Source: Mycobacterium sp. GA-1199 (GTDB lineage Bacteria > Actinomycetota > Actinomycetes > Mycobacteriales > Mycobacteriaceae). From it: a stretch of 64,000 nucleotides of DNA. The position numbers were made by a program, and so were the translations under genes. The notes under the pieces were generated by a model that worked only from the letters and a program-made list of their open reading frames with translations, was not told the origin of the DNA and searched no databases. The DNA is taken from NCBI RefSeq assembly GCF_001500045.1, contig NZ_LQIX01000023.1:124001-188000 (forward strand), read 5' to 3'. Of this stretch, positions 8,020 to 17,510 are shown one piece after another (the first letter of the stretch is position 1; every line of letters starts with the position of its first letter).

Positions 8020-9150
8020 ATGAAGATCACCAGCCTGGCGGCCACGTTGGCCGCATCCGTTCTGCTGCTGGCCGGTTCGGTTGCGTGCGCGCCGCCGGAC
8101 AAGAGCGGTGACGGGCAGCAGACGCAGTCCGGCGTCAAGGCTGCCGAAGCCACTTCGGCCGAGGACTTCGGCGGGATCGACGGGCTCGTGGAGGCGGCCA
8201 AGACTGAGGGTGAGCTCAATGTCATTGCACTACCGCCGAATTGGGCGAACTACGGCACGATCATCAAAGCGTTCACCGACAAGTACGGCATCAAGGTCAA
8301 TTCGGCGCAGCCCGATGCATCGAGCCAGGACGAGATCAACGCGGCCAATCAGCAGAGGGGCAGGAGCACGGCCCCCGACGTGTTCGACCTCGGCCAGTCC
8401 GTCGCGTTGGCCAACACCGGAGAGTTCGCGCCTTACAAGGTGGTCAATTTCGACGACATCCCGGCGGCGTTCAAAGATCGGGACGGAACCTGGGTCAACG
8501 ATTACGGCGGATACATGTCGATCGGCTTCGACTCGGCCAAGGTGCCGCCGGTGACGCGCATCGACGACCTGCTCAAGCCGGAGTACCAAGGCAAGGTGGC
8601 TCTCAACGGTGACCCCACGCAAGCGGGCGCCGCGTTCTCCGGTGTGCTGATGGTCGCGCTCTCCCAAGGCGGTTCGGTCGACGACATCGCCCCGGGCGTC
8701 GAATTCTTCCGGAAACTGGCCGACGCCGGCAACTTCCTGCCCGTGGACCCGACGCCGGCCACCATCGGATCCGGTCAGACGCCGGTGGTGATCGATTGGA
8801 ACTTCACCAACGCGGCGCAAAGCAAGAAACTGCCGTCGTGGCAGGTTCTGGTACCGCCGGACTACGCCGTCGCGGGCTACTACTACCAGGCGATCAACAA
8901 GGACGCGCCGCACCCGGCCGCCGCGCGCCTGTGGCAGGAATTCCTCTACAGCGGCGAGGGCCAGAACTTGTTCGCGCTCGGCGGTGTTCGACCGGTTCGC
9001 GCCGACAACATGGCCACCGACGGCACATTGGACGAGGCGGCCGCGCAGACCTTGCCCGTCATCGACGGACCGGTGACGGTTCCCTCGCCCCAGCAGACCG
9101 AGGCGGCCACCAAGTATCTGTCGGAGCACTGGGCCGCCGCGATCGGCTGA
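8020..9150 (+). CDS. ABC importer substrate-binding lipoprotein, polyamine/Fe(III) family
   Basis: 376 residues. The signal peptide ends LLLAGSVACAPP, with the Cys as probable lipidation site. The mature part is a family 1 periplasmic binding protein: EGELNVIALPPNWANYGTII, then PDVFDLGQS, then DYGGYMSIGFDSAKV and the C-terminal VRPVRADNM. This pattern is shared by binding proteins for spermidine/putrescine, 2-aminoethylphosphonate and ferric iron, so the ligand cannot be fixed from sequence. Start ATG has GGAAGG upstream. It heads a four-gene importer operon (binding protein, two permeases, ATPase) to 11843. Confidence 0.88.
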   Translation: MKITSLAATLAASVLLLAGSVACAPPDKSGDGQQTQSGVKAAEATSAEDFGGIDGLVEAAKTEGELNVIALPPNWANYGTIIKAFTDKYGIKVNSAQPDASSQDEINAANQQRGRSTAPDVFDLGQSVALANTGEFAPYKVVNFDDIPAAFKDRDGTWVNDYGGYMSIGFDSAKVPPVTRIDDLLKPEYQGKVALNGDPTQAGAAFSGVLMVALSQGGSVDDIAPGVEFFRKLADAGNFLPVDPTPATIGSGQTPVVIDWNFTNAAQSKKLPSWQVLVPPDYAVAGYYYQAINKDAPHPAAARLWQEFLYSGEGQNLFALGGVRPVRADNMATDGTLDEAAAQTLPVIDGPVTVPSPQQTEAATKYLSEHWAAAIG

Positions 9151-9181
9151 CCGAGCACGGGAGCGAGCGAGTCTGACCAGG

Positions 9182-10027
9182 TTGCGGGGCACCGCGCGAG
9201 ACATCCTGCCGCTGCTGCCGTTCCTGGCGGTGGTGGTGGTCTTTCTGCTCATCCCCACCGTGACGGTGATCGCCAATGCGTTCTTCGTCGACGGTGTGTT
9301 CTCCTTGGAGAGCATCAACGCGTTGTTCTCTGGTCCGGCGTTGTCGGCGCTGAGCAAGAGCATGGTGCTCTCGGGCAGCACCGCGCTCATCGGCGCGGTC
9401 CTCGGGGCGGTGCTGTCCTGGTTGATCGTGTCCGGCCCGCCGACGTCGATGGTGCGGCGCGCCGTGCTGGCGCTGTGCAGCGTGCTCGCGCAGTTCGGCG
9501 GTGTCGCACTGGCTTTCGCGTTTCTGGCGACGATAGGGCTCAACGGCGTGTTGACGTTGTGGCTGGAGCACCCGCTCGGATGGAACCTCGCGGCGTCGGG
9601 GTGGTTGTACGGGTTGCCGGGCCTGATTCTGGTCTACACGTACTTTCAGATACCGCTGATGGTGATCGTGTTCATGCCCGCCCTCGAGGGTTTGCGAGAG
9701 CAGTGGCGCGAAGCGGCGCTCACCCTGGGCGCGTCACGGCTGCAGTACTTCCGCGAAGTGGTCGTGCCGTTGTTGAGGCCGGCGTTCCTGGGGTCGGCAC
9801 TGTTGTTGTTCGCCAACGCATTCGCGGCGTATGCGACGGCCGCGGCGTTGGTCAGCCAGGGCAGTCCGATCGTGCCGTTGCTGATCAGGGCGGCGCTCAC
9901 CAGCGAGGTGGTGTTGGGTCAGACGGGCTTCGCGTATGCGTTGGCGCTCGAGATGATCGTCGTCGTGGCGGTGGTGATGGTGGGCTACCACAGGTTGGTG
10001 CGACGTTCGGCGAGGTGGCTTCGATGA
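9182..10027 (+). CDS. ABC importer permease 1 (PotB-like)
   Basis: 281 residues with about six transmembrane helices and the EAA loop (EQWREAALTLGASRLQYFREVVVPLL) that docks on the ATPase. The family moves spermidine/putrescine or similar solutes. The start is taken as TTG at 9182; no in-frame ATG or GTG gives a full first helix and the upstream Shine-Dalgarno is weak, so the start is uncertain by a few codons. It follows the binding-protein gene after 31 bp and overlaps the second permease by four bases. Confidence 0.87.
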   Translation: MRGTARDILPLLPFLAVVVVFLLIPTVTVIANAFFVDGVFSLESINALFSGPALSALSKSMVLSGSTALIGAVLGAVLSWLIVSGPPTSMVRRAVLALCSVLAQFGGVALAFAFLATIGLNGVLTLWLEHPLGWNLAASGWLYGLPGLILVYTYFQIPLMVIVFMPALEGLREQWREAALTLGASRLQYFREVVVPLLRPAFLGSALLLFANAFAAYATAAALVSQGSPIVPLLIRAALTSEVVLGQTGFAYALALEMIVVVAVVMVGYHRLVRRSARWLR

Positions 10028-10806
10028 CCGGCGGCACCAAGGTGATTCGCGGCGCGCTCTGGGTGCTTTTCGGAGCGTTCTTCCTGTTCCCGCTCTACGC
10101 GATGGCCGACTTCTCGACGCGCAACATGCTCGCGGGTGGGCGCACCCTGCGGGCGTGGGGCAATCTGATCGCCGATGACGCGCTGTATGCGGCCATCGTC
10201 GTATCCCTGCTGCTCGCGGTGTTCACCGTGATGGCGATGTTGGCGATCCTGTTGCCGACCATGATCTGGGTACGGCTGCGGGCGCCGTGGGCGAAGGGCG
10301 CAGTCGAGTTCCTGTGCCTGTTGCCGTTGACCATTCCCGCGTTGGTCATCGTGGTCGGGTTGCGCAATGTCTACCTGTGGGTGACGTACTTCCTCGGAGA
10401 ATCGGCATTGACGCTGACGTTCGTCTACATCGTGTTGGTGTTGCCGTTCGCATACCGCGCGCTGGACGCGGCGCTGTCGTCGATCGACCTGCGGACCCTC
10501 ACCGATGCCGGCCGATCGCTCGGAGCCGGTTGGGCGACAACGATTCTGCGGGTGGTCGTACCCAACATCTGGTCGGGGATTCTGTCCGCGTCCTTCATCT
10601 CGGTTGCCGTCGTTCTCGGCGAGTACACCATCGCATCACTGAGCGGTTATGAGACTTTGCAGGTGCAGATCGTGGCGATCGGCAAGGCGGACGGCCCCAC
10701 GTCGGTGGCCGCGTCGTTGGCCGTGCTGCTACTGGGTTTCGTTCTGCTGATGGGCCTTTCGCTGGTGAATCGTGGCCACCGCCGAGTTCAGGGAGTCACC
10801 GCATGA
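10024..10806 (+). CDS. ABC importer permease 2 (PotC-like)
   Basis: 260 residues, about six transmembrane helices. The EAA-type motif is seen in TLTDAGRSLGAGWATTILRVVVPN. ATG at 10024 shares ATGA with the stop of permease 1, and its stop shares ATGA with the ATPase start, so all three are translationally coupled. Together with permease 1 it should form a heterodimeric channel for the ligand delivered by the 8020-9150 lipoprotein. A longer open frame begins upstream but would run antiparallel in phase through permease 1, so I rejected it. Confidence 0.88.
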   Translation: MTGGTKVIRGALWVLFGAFFLFPLYAMADFSTRNMLAGGRTLRAWGNLIADDALYAAIVVSLLLAVFTVMAMLAILLPTMIWVRLRAPWAKGAVEFLCLLPLTIPALVIVVGLRNVYLWVTYFLGESALTLTFVYIVLVLPFAYRALDAALSSIDLRTLTDAGRSLGAGWATTILRVVVPNIWSGILSASFISVAVVLGEYTIASLSGYETLQVQIVAIGKADGPTSVAASLAVLLLGFVLLMGLSLVNRGHRRVQGVTA

Positions 10807-11843
10807 CCGCCGGAGTCGCCGTCGAACTCAACGATTTGACGCGGGTCTACGGGTCGATGAGGGCACTCGACGGGCTGACGCTGCGCGTCGAACCCGGCGA
10901 GCTCGTCGTGCTGCTGGGTCCGTCGGGATGCGGTAAGACCACCGCGCTGCGCATCCTTGCCGGGCTGGACACGGCGACGTCGGGCACGGTGTCCGTCGAC
11001 GGGAGAGACGTCAGTCGCGTACCCGCGAACAAGCGCGATATGGGCATGGTGTTTCAGGCATACAGCCTGTTCCCTCACCTCACCGTGCTCGACAACGTCG
11101 CGTTCGGCCTGAAGATGCGCGGGACCTCCAAACGCGAACGCCTGTCCCGGGCCGCCGAGACGCTGGAGCTTGTCGGGCTGTCGGCTCACACCGACAAGTA
11201 CGCCAGCGAATTGTCCGGCGGGCAGCAGCAACGCGTCGCACTGGCCCGCGCCCTGGCGATCACGCCGCGAGTGCTACTGCTCGACGAACCGCTGTCGGCG
11301 TTGGACGCCACAGTCCGGTCCCAGTTGCGCGACGAGATCCGCCGCGTGCAGTCGGAGGTCGGTACGACGACGTTGTTCGTCACCCACGACCAGGAGGAAG
11401 CACTCGCGGTGGCCGACCGTGTGGGTGTGATGAACCAGGGCAGACTCGAACAGGTGGCCGCGCCCGCCGATCTCTACGCCAACCCGGCGACGCCTTTCGT
11501 CGCGGAGTTCGTCGGCCTGAACAACAAAGTGCGCGCGACGGTTTCGAACGGCCGCGCCCAACTGCTCGAGACATCGTTGCCGACGCTCCCGGGTTCGGTG
11601 GCGTCCGGGCCCGGGCTGGCGATGGTCCGGCCGGAATCGGTGACGGTAACCGCTGACCCGGCAGGGACCTCGACCGTCAGCTCGGTGGCGTTCCTCGGCG
11701 CGATCTCGCGGGTCTACGCCGCGATGGGCGACGGCACGGTGATCTGCGCGCAGATGGCGAGCCCGGCGGCGCGCCACCTCGCACCCGGCGACTCGGTCAG
11801 CGTCGGTGTGGAATCCGACGGCGTGCTCGTCGTGCCGGCCTAA
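10803..11843 (+). CDS. ABC importer ATPase (PotA-like)
   Basis: 346 residues. Walker A is GPSGCGKTT, the signature is LSGGQQQR, Walker B is VLLLDEPLSALD and the switch His is in VTHDQEEAL. After residue 240 a TOBE-type C-terminal regulatory domain follows (FVGLNNKVRATV...VRPESVTV), as in PotA, CysA and FbpC type ATPases. It energises the importer encoded just upstream and overlaps permease 2 by ATGA. Confidence 0.92.
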   Translation: MTAGVAVELNDLTRVYGSMRALDGLTLRVEPGELVVLLGPSGCGKTTALRILAGLDTATSGTVSVDGRDVSRVPANKRDMGMVFQAYSLFPHLTVLDNVAFGLKMRGTSKRERLSRAAETLELVGLSAHTDKYASELSGGQQQRVALARALAITPRVLLLDEPLSALDATVRSQLRDEIRRVQSEVGTTTLFVTHDQEEALAVADRVGVMNQGRLEQVAAPADLYANPATPFVAEFVGLNNKVRATVSNGRAQLLETSLPTLPGSVASGPGLAMVRPESVTVTADPAGTSTVSSVAFLGAISRVYAAMGDGTVICAQMASPAARHLAPGDSVSVGVESDGVLVVPA

Positions 11844-11918
11844 CCCCGCCGAGTGTGGGCTCGTGTCACGCTCCGCGCGCGAAAAATGTGCGGGTAACCC
11901 ACGTTCGCGGAAGAGGGG
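11844..11918. terminator. Possible bidirectional terminator between convergent genes
   Basis: 75 bp between the importer ATPase stop and the OPRT-like stop. GTGGG at 11855-11859 pairs with CCCAC at 11898-11902; flanking bases extend this imperfectly with G-U pairs, and there is a CG-rich core. No clear U tract. It may be an intrinsic terminator or a copy of a dispersed intergenic element. Confidence 0.35.
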
Positions 11919-12503
11919 CTAGACGTCCTTGACCGGTTCGATGCCGAGGTCGCGGTAGGTGACCAGTGCGGCGAACGGCACACCCCGTGCGGCAAAGCGT
12001 TTGGCGGCGATGTCGCCACGGTCGACCATCGGGATCACGCCGGTGACCACCGCACCCGCGGCGGTCACCCGGTCGAACGCGATCTCGGTCGAGCCGCCGG
12101 TGCTGATGACGTCGTCGACCAGCAACACCCGCGTACCCGGCGCCAAACGGGTGCCCTCGATCCACTGCTCGCGTCCGCGCGCCTTCTGCTCCTTGCGCAC
12201 CGAGAACCACGCCTTGCCGGTGACCATCGCGACGCCGTGCGCCAGCGGGTCGGCGCCCATGGTCAGCCCGCCCACCGCGTCGAACTCGATGCCCCGGCTC
12301 TCGGCCAGCTCGGCGACCGCGCGACTGACGATCGTCAACCGCTCACCGGTGTCGATCGCGTACTTGCCGTCGATGTAGTCGTGGCTGAGTTGACCGCTGG
12401 CCAACTTGAACGGCTCGTCGCGTCGCTCATGACCGCGGGTGGCGATCAGGTCGAACGCCGCTTGCCAGGTGGCCGGTCGCCCGGAGGGAGCCGCAGCAGT
12501 CAT
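11919..12503 (-). CDS. pyrE: Orotate phosphoribosyltransferase-like protein
   Basis: 194 residues of a type I PRTase. The PRPP-binding loop VLLVDDVISTGGS and the OPRT-like N-terminus (FKLASGQLSHDYIDGKYAID) are clear. OPRT joins orotate to PRPP to give OMP in de novo pyrimidine synthesis. The flexible catalytic loop reads VRKEQKARGREQ; the usual Lys-x-x-Lys-x-His-Gly has Arg in place of His, so activity may be altered, though other residues occur there in some families. ATG at 12503 starts 14 bases after the stop of the HugZ-like gene, suggesting co-transcription. It could be a paralogue of the main pyrE. Confidence 0.75.
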   Translation of the reverse strand: MTAAAPSGRPATWQAAFDLIATRGHERRDEPFKLASGQLSHDYIDGKYAIDTGERLTIVSRAVAELAESRGIEFDAVGGLTMGADPLAHGVAMVTGKAWFSVRKEQKARGREQWIEGTRLAPGTRVLLVDDVISTGGSTEIAFDRVTAAGAVVTGVIPMVDRGDIAAKRFAARGVPFAALVTYRDLGIEPVKDV

Positions 12504-12517
12504 GAGGTGATCGTATT

Positions 12518-13318
12518 TCAGCCGCGGCGCGCCAGGCGGGTCAGCTCGACGGCGGCCGAACGCAATTCGTCGATCGAGTCGATCTTCTTCGGATAGCCGA
12601 TCCGGGTGTATGCCAGCCCACGGTCGGTGGTGAGCCGCAGGTCCAGGCCGTACCGGTCGGCGCCCGTGCACGTCGCCGCGGTGGTGTCCGGGTAGCCGCC
12701 CAGCGCCTTGGCCATCGCGACCAGCGTGTCGGCGTGGTCGGCGTTGAGATGTGCGACGGCTCCGGCCGCCAGCGGTTGCACCGGATCGGGCTGCGCGGCC
12801 GAATACGCCTCACCCGTCGTCGACTCCATCCGCCCGTAGCCGCCGACCCAGCGCACCCGCCGCACCCGCAGCACCCACAGCGTGAAGTCGCTGTAGTCGA
12901 TGTAGTACTTGGCGGCCGCCACGGCCGACAGGTGTGCCTCGCGCGCGGCGGCGACTTCATCGTCGGCGGGCCGTTCCACCACCCCGGCCAGCGTGACCCT
13001 CCCGCTGGCCAGCGGGTCGGTCTCCGACGTCGGCGCGACGATCGCGATGCTCGCCCGCGGGTCGGCCAACAGGTTGCGGCCGTGCTCGGCGAGGTTGGAC
13101 ACGCACAGCACAGGGGCACCGTCGAGCAACCCGTACGTCACGAACGACGCCCACGGATCGCCGTCGGCCGTCAGCGTCGCCAATGTTGCGGTATTGGTGG
13201 ATGCGGCGATGGTGCGAGCTTCCTCGGCAGCCGTGGGTCGGACGGAGTTGACGACCTCCGTCAGCGGCGGAGGAATCGACGGTGCGTCACCCGGGTCGCC
13301 GTGATCACGTGTGGCCAC
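12518..13318 (-). CDS. HugZ/pyridoxamine-oxidase-like haem- or flavin-binding protein
   Basis: 266 residues in two parts. The first is a PPOX-like split barrel (ATLATLTADGDPWASFVTYG, then GRVTLAGVVERPADDEV, then FTLWVLRVRRVRWVGGYGRM). The second is a C-terminal DUF2470-type domain beginning GAVAHLNADHADTLVAMAKAL. This two-domain layout is that of HugZ-family haem oxygenase-like proteins, which also include FMN-binding members, so haem use is unproven. The GTG at 13318 gives the conserved length; longer in-frame extension is compositionally unlike protein. Probably co-transcribed with the OPRT-like gene. Confidence 0.78.
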   Translation of the reverse strand: MATRDHGDPGDAPSIPPPLTEVVNSVRPTAAEEARTIAASTNTATLATLTADGDPWASFVTYGLLDGAPVLCVSNLAEHGRNLLADPRASIAIVAPTSETDPLASGRVTLAGVVERPADDEVAAAREAHLSAVAAAKYYIDYSDFTLWVLRVRRVRWVGGYGRMESTTGEAYSAAQPDPVQPLAAGAVAHLNADHADTLVAMAKALGGYPDTTAATCTGADRYGLDLRLTTDRGLAYTRIGYPKKIDSIDELRSAAVELTRLARRG

Positions 13319-13382
13319 GCCGGAACGATACCGAAGTGAGCGCCCGCCCGATTTCCACCGATTCGATTCTTCGCGACGTGGG

Positions 13383-13388
13383 TAGGTT
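13383..13388 (+). promoter_or_regulatory. Candidate -10 box for treS (near-leaderless)
   Basis: TAGGTT fits the mycobacterial TANNNT -10 consensus and ends nine bases before the treS ATG at 13398. No Shine-Dalgarno sequence lies between, so the transcript would have almost no 5' leader. Confidence 0.45.
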
Positions 13389-13397
13389 GAACACGGT

Positions 13398-15215
13398 ATG
13401 GAACTACACCGGTTGGACCAGCACAGCGGTGCCCGAGCATCCGACGACCACGACCCGGCGGAGGGCAGCCACGTCGAGGACGGTGTCGTCGAGCACCCCA
13501 CCGCAGAAGACTTCGGACACGCCCGGGTCCTGCCCGAGGACCGCACGTGGTTCAAACGCGCCGTCTTCTACGAGGTGCTGGTGCGCGCCTTCTACGACTC
13601 GAACTCCGACGGCATCGGAGACCTGCGCGGACTGACCGAGCAACTCGACTACGTGAAGTGGCTTGGCGTGGACTGTCTTTGGCTCCCGCCGTTCTACGAT
13701 TCGCCGCTGCGCGACGGTGGTTACGACATCCGCGACTTCTACAAGGTGCTGCCCGAGTTCGGCACCGTCGACGACTTCGTCGAACTGCTGGATGCCGCGC
13801 ACCGCCGCGGGATCCGCGTCATCACCGACCTCGTGATGAATCACACGTCCGATCAGCATGCGTGGTTCCAGGAATCGCGTAGGGATCCCGACGGACCATA
13901 CGGTGACTTCTACGTGTGGAGTGACACCAGCGACAAGTACTCCGACGCCCGGATCATCTTCGTCGACACCGAAGAGTCGAACTGGACGTTCGATCCGGTG
14001 CGACGGCAGTTCTACTGGCACCGCTTCTTCAGCCACCAGCCCGACCTGAACTACGACAACCCGGCCGTTCAGGAGGCGATGCTCGACGTCCTGCGGTTCT
14101 GGCTCGACATCGGCATCGACGGTTTCCGGCTGGACGCTGTGCCCTACCTCTTCGAGCGGGAGGGCACCAACTGCGAGAACCTGCCGGAGACGCACGCGTT
14201 CCTCAAGCACTGCCGCAAGGTGATCGACGACGAGTACCCGGGCCGTGTGCTTCTGGCCGAGGCGAACCAGTGGCCGGCCGACGTCGTCGAATACTTCGGT
14301 GATCCGGACACCGGCGGCGACGAATGCCACATGGCGTTCCACTTCCCGCTGATGCCGCGGATCTTCATGGCCGTCCGCCGGGAGTCGCGTTTCCCGATCT
14401 CGGAGATCCTGGCGCAGACGCCCGACATCCCCGAGATGGCGCAATGGGGCATCTTCCTTCGCAACCACGACGAGTTGACGCTGGAGATGGTCACCGACGA
14501 AGAGCGCGACTACATGTACGCCGAGTACGCCAAGGATCCGCGGATGAAGGCGAACGTCGGCATCCGCCGACGACTGGCGCCGCTGCTGGACAACGACCGC
14601 AACCAGATGGAGCTGTTCACCGCGCTGCTGCTGTCGCTGCCCGGGTCGCCGGTGTTGTACTACGGCGACGAGATCGGGATGGGCGACATCATCTGGCTCG
14701 GCGATCGCGACGCGGTGCGCACCCCGATGCAGTGGACACCGGACCGCAACGCGGGCTTCTCGACCGCGACGCCCGGGCGAGTGTATCTGCCACCGAACCA
14801 GGATGCGATCTACGGCTATCAAGCCGTCAACGTGGAAGCGCAGCGGGACATCTCGAACTCGCTGCTGAACTGGACCAGGACCATGCTCGCGGTGCGCAGC
14901 CGCCACGAGGCATTCGCCATCGGCAGCTTCCACGAGTTGGGCGGTTCCAACCCGTCCGTGCTCACATATGTGCGAGAGATCGACAAAGCCGACGGGCACA
15001 AGGACACCGTGCTCTGCGTCAACAACCTCTCCCGGTTCCCTCAGCCGATCGAGTTGAACCTGCAGGCCTACAACGGATACACGCCGGTCGAGATGACCGG
15101 ATACGTGGAGTTTCCCCGCATCGGCCAGTTGCCGTACCTCCTGACCCTGCCCGGCCATGGGTTCTACTGGTTCTCGCTGAAGGCGCCCAGCCCGGAGCAT
15201 GGAGAACTGTCATGA
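13398..15215 (+). CDS. treS: Trehalose synthase (maltose alpha-D-glucosyltransferase)
   Basis: 605 residues of glycoside hydrolase family 13, TreS subfamily. The catalytic Asp is in [10 protein letters not shown], the acid/base Glu in LLAEANQWP and the transition-state Asp in [20 protein letters not shown] is the conserved region I. TreS interconverts trehalose and maltose, and with maltokinase feeds maltose 1-phosphate to GlgE for alpha-glucan synthesis in the cytosol. The acidic, low-complexity first 40 residues are typical of mycobacterial TreS. Its stop overlaps the mak ATG, giving strict coupling of the two partners. Confidence 0.96.
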   Translation: MELHRLDQHSGARASDDHDPAEGSHVEDGVVEHPTAEDFGHARVLPEDRTWFKRAVFYEVLVRAFYDSNSDGIGDLRGLTEQLDYVKWLGVDCLWLPPFYDSPLRDGGYDIRDFYKVLPEFGTVDDFVELLDAAHRRGIRVITDLVMNHTSDQHAWFQESRRDPDGPYGDFYVWSDTSDKYSDARIIFVDTEESNWTFDPVRRQFYWHRFFSHQPDLNYDNPAVQEAMLDVLRFWLDIGIDGFRLDAVPYLFEREGTNCENLPETHAFLKHCRKVIDDEYPGRVLLAEANQWPADVVEYFGDPDTGGDECHMAFHFPLMPRIFMAVRRESRFPISEILAQTPDIPEMAQWGIFLRNHDELTLEMVTDEERDYMYAEYAKDPRMKANVGIRRRLAPLLDNDRNQMELFTALLLSLPGSPVLYYGDEIGMGDIIWLGDRDAVRTPMQWTPDRNAGFSTATPGRVYLPPNQDAIYGYQAVNVEAQRDISNSLLNWTRTMLAVRSRHEAFAIGSFHELGGSNPSVLTYVREIDKADGHKDTVLCVNNLSRFPQPIELNLQAYNGYTPVEMTGYVEFPRIGQLPYLLTLPGHGFYWFSLKAPSPEHGELS

Positions 15216-16546
15216 CCCTGCCGTTCGAAGAATGGCTGCCACACCAACGGTGGTACGCCGGCCGCACCCGCGAGTTGTCTGCGGTGCACCAGGCGGCCTG
15301 CACCGCACTGCGCGACGATCTGGACCTCGTGCTGCTCGACGTCTCCTACACCGACGGCTCCGGCGAGCGCTATCAGGTGCTGATCCGCTGGAACTCCGGA
15401 CCGATCGAGGAGTACGCCGAGGTCGCCACCATCGGCGCCGACGGCGACCGCACCGCGTACGACGCGCTCTACGACCCCGCAGCCGTGCAGTTCCTGCTGT
15501 CGCTCATCGATTCCTCGGCGACGGTCGGGGACGTGCGCTTCGTGAAGGAACCCGGCGTCGAGTTGCCGCTGGATGCGGCGCCGCGGGTATCGGCAGCCGA
15601 ACAGAGCAACACCAGCGTGGTGTTCGAGGAGAAGGCGATCCTCAAGCTCTTCCGTCGCATCACGCCGGGAACGAACCCGGACATCGAGTTGAACCGCGTG
15701 CTGGCCCGCGCCGGCAACCCGCATGTGGCGCGGCTGCTCGGTTCGTTCGAGACGACGTGGGACGGGCGCGAGGACGGTGAGCCGTGTGCGCTCGGCATGG
15801 TCACCGAATTCGCCGCGACCTCGGCCGAGGGCTGGGACATGGCGACCGCCAGCACCCGTGATCTGTTCGCCGAGGGGGACCTGTACGCCGACGAGGTGGG
15901 CGGCGACTTCGCAGGCGAGTCGTATCGGCTCGGTGAAGCGGTCGCGTCGGTGCACGCCACGCTGGCCGACGAAATGGGCACCGAGACGACGGTTTTCCCG
16001 GCCGACACCGCGCTGGAGCGGCTGGACTCGGCAACAAAGTCCGTGCCCGATCTCGAGAAGTACGCGCCACTGATCGAGGAGCGGTACCGCAAGCTCTCGG
16101 AGGAGGCCGTCACCGTTCAGCGCATCCACGGCGATCTGCATCTCGGTCAGGTGTTGCGGACACCCGAGGGGTGGCTGCTGATCGATTTCGAGGGTGAGCC
16201 CGGTCAGCCGCTCGAGGAACGGCGCCGACCGGATTCCCCGCTGCGAGACGTGGCCGGGGTGCTGCGGTCCTTCGAATACGCCGCCTACCAACGGTTGATG
16301 GAGCAGTCGTCCGACGAGGACCACGACCGTCAGCTCGGGGCGCGGGCCCGAGAATGGGTGGACCGCAACGCCGCATCGTTCTGCGAGGGCTACGCCGAGG
16401 TGTCGGGCACCGATCCTCGGGACCATGGACACCTGCTGGCGGCTTACGAACTGGACAAAGCGATCTACGAGGCCGCCTACGAAGCGCGCTTCCGGCCGAG
16501 CTGGTTGCCGATCCCGATGAAGTCGATCGCGCGCATCATCGGCTGA
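15212..16546 (+). CDS. mak: Maltokinase
   Basis: 444 residues. The N-terminal cap begins [19 protein letters not shown], a hallmark of mycobacterial maltokinase. The aminoglycoside-phosphotransferase-like lobe carries the catalytic loop [10 protein letters not shown] and the Mg2+-binding IDFEGEP. It phosphorylates maltose with ATP to maltose 1-phosphate, the GlgE substrate. ATG at 15212 shares ATGA with the treS stop. In mycobacteria TreS and Mak form a complex, matching this coupling. Confidence 0.95.
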   Translation: MTLPFEEWLPHQRWYAGRTRELSAVHQAACTALRDDLDLVLLDVSYTDGSGERYQVLIRWNSGPIEEYAEVATIGADGDRTAYDALYDPAAVQFLLSLIDSSATVGDVRFVKEPGVELPLDAAPRVSAAEQSNTSVVFEEKAILKLFRRITPGTNPDIELNRVLARAGNPHVARLLGSFETTWDGREDGEPCALGMVTEFAATSAEGWDMATASTRDLFAEGDLYADEVGGDFAGESYRLGEAVASVHATLADEMGTETTVFPADTALERLDSATKSVPDLEKYAPLIEERYRKLSEEAVTVQRIHGDLHLGQVLRTPEGWLLIDFEGEPGQPLEERRRPDSPLRDVAGVLRSFEYAAYQRLMEQSSDEDHDRQLGARAREWVDRNAASFCEGYAEVSGTDPRDHGHLLAAYELDKAIYEAAYEARFRPSWLPIPMKSIARIIG

Positions 16547-16552
16547 GCTGGC

Positions 16553-17125
16553 CTATCGGTGGAGCATGAGGTCGAGCACGCGCTCGCTCAATTCCGCGGG
16601 CTCGCGCGGTGCCGATCGGACCTCGTGCAGCAGGCCGATGCCGGTGGCGAACAGGAGAGCCGAACGCAGATCGGCCTCGCCATCGTCGAAGCCGTAGTCG
16701 ACCAGCGCGTCCCGCACCGCGCTGAGCACGCGCACATCGCTCTGCTGGACGCTGGCCAGCACCGTCTGGTCGGTCAACGACCAGACCCGCATCGCCCGCT
16801 CCAACGCCCGCTGGTCGGGACACACCAGTGTCTGGATCATCGCCGCCAGCCGTGCGCGGGGTTCAGCGCCCCCCATGTCCTCGAACCGGCGCCGCTGTTC
16901 GTCGTGGAGGTTGGCCCACGCACGAGCGAGCGCGTCGCGGTAGGCCGACATGTCGGTGAAGTGCCAGTAGAAGCTGCCCTTGGTGACGTCGAGGCGTGCA
17001 CACAGGCGGCCGATCCGCAGCGCGCCTGGGCCCCCGTCGGCAAGCACATCGAAACCGGCCTGGATCCAGTCTTGAGCGGTGACCCGACGCCCGGCCCTGG
17101 TGGGGGCGGTCATGGAGGGCAGCAT
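16553..17125 (-). CDS. TetR-family transcriptional regulator
   Basis: 190 residues. The N-terminal helix-turn-helix is clear: WIQAGFDVLADGGPGALRIGRLCARLDVTKGSFYWHF. The C-terminal ligand domain is typical in length. Start ATG at 17125, with GGGGG a little upstream; an in-frame ATG at 17113 would also serve. It is convergent with mak (6 bp apart). The upstream 385-bp gap holds a long inverted repeat but no obvious short TetR palindrome, so its target is not visible here. Confidence 0.88.
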   Translation of the reverse strand: MLPSMTAPTRAGRRVTAQDWIQAGFDVLADGGPGALRIGRLCARLDVTKGSFYWHFTDMSAYRDALARAWANLHDEQRRRFEDMGGAEPRARLAAMIQTLVCPDQRALERAMRVWSLTDQTVLASVQQSDVRVLSAVRDALVDYGFDDGEADLRSALLFATGIGLLHEVRSAPREPAELSERVLDLMLHR

Positions 17126-17216
17126 ACGGCTGCCGCACCCCCATTACTGACACTCACGAAAATTTTGGCCTGCGCGCGAGTCCCGGCCAAGTGAGCCGCG
17201 AGGAAACAGTAGGACG

Positions 17217-17316
17217 GCAACCGTGGCCGCCGGTAGGCGCCGCCGCTCATCGGCTCCTACTCGCCCCGCCCGGGCGTGTGACAACTCAGACTGTCATTCG
17301 CGACGGCCACGGTTGC
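17217..17316. repeat. Perfect 13-bp inverted repeat with 74-nt loop
   Basis: GCAACCGTGGCCG at 17217-17229 is exactly complementary to CGGCCACGGTTGC at 17304-17316. The arms lie upstream of both flanking genes, so a transcript from either strand could fold, or a dimeric protein could bind both arms. Confidence 0.5.
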
Positions 17317-17475
17317 TGTGGGACAAACCGTAGCACAACAGCAGGTCCATGTCAGGGATTTGGACGGTCAAGAACCCTGTCGCACAGTCGGTTTCGGTCG
17401 CGGCAGGGTCGGCGGCAGCGGACTCCCGCGGCCCAACCGGTGAGCGAGCGGGCCCGTCCCGGCGGGCGATGCGGC

Positions 17476-17500
17476 GTTTAGCCATCCGGCAGGTGGGCAA
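17476..17500 (+). promoter_or_regulatory. Candidate SigF-type promoter for the acidic protein gene
   Basis: GTTT at 17476-17479 and GGGCAA at 17495-17500 with a 15-base spacer resemble the mycobacterial SigF pattern GTTT-N15-17-GGGTAT (four of six in the -10). Transcription would begin near the GTG at 17511, making the message leaderless. Confidence 0.35.
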
Positions 17501-17510
17501 TCGAATACCC

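Larger units (their letters stand above)
17126..17510. other. 385-bp intergenic region
   Basis: Separates the TetR gene from the acidic-protein gene. It contains a perfect 13-bp inverted repeat and a SigF-like promoter, listed separately. An open frame from 17349 runs into the next gene, but its first 54 codons are Ser/Arg/Ala-rich and unlike the acidic downstream protein, so I treat it as non-coding. Confidence 0.6.

Noticed and set aside
9475..10806. 443-codon frame for permease 2 beginning inside permease 1
   Set aside because: The first 183 codons are a shadow of permease 1; coupled ATG at 10024 gives the conserved length.
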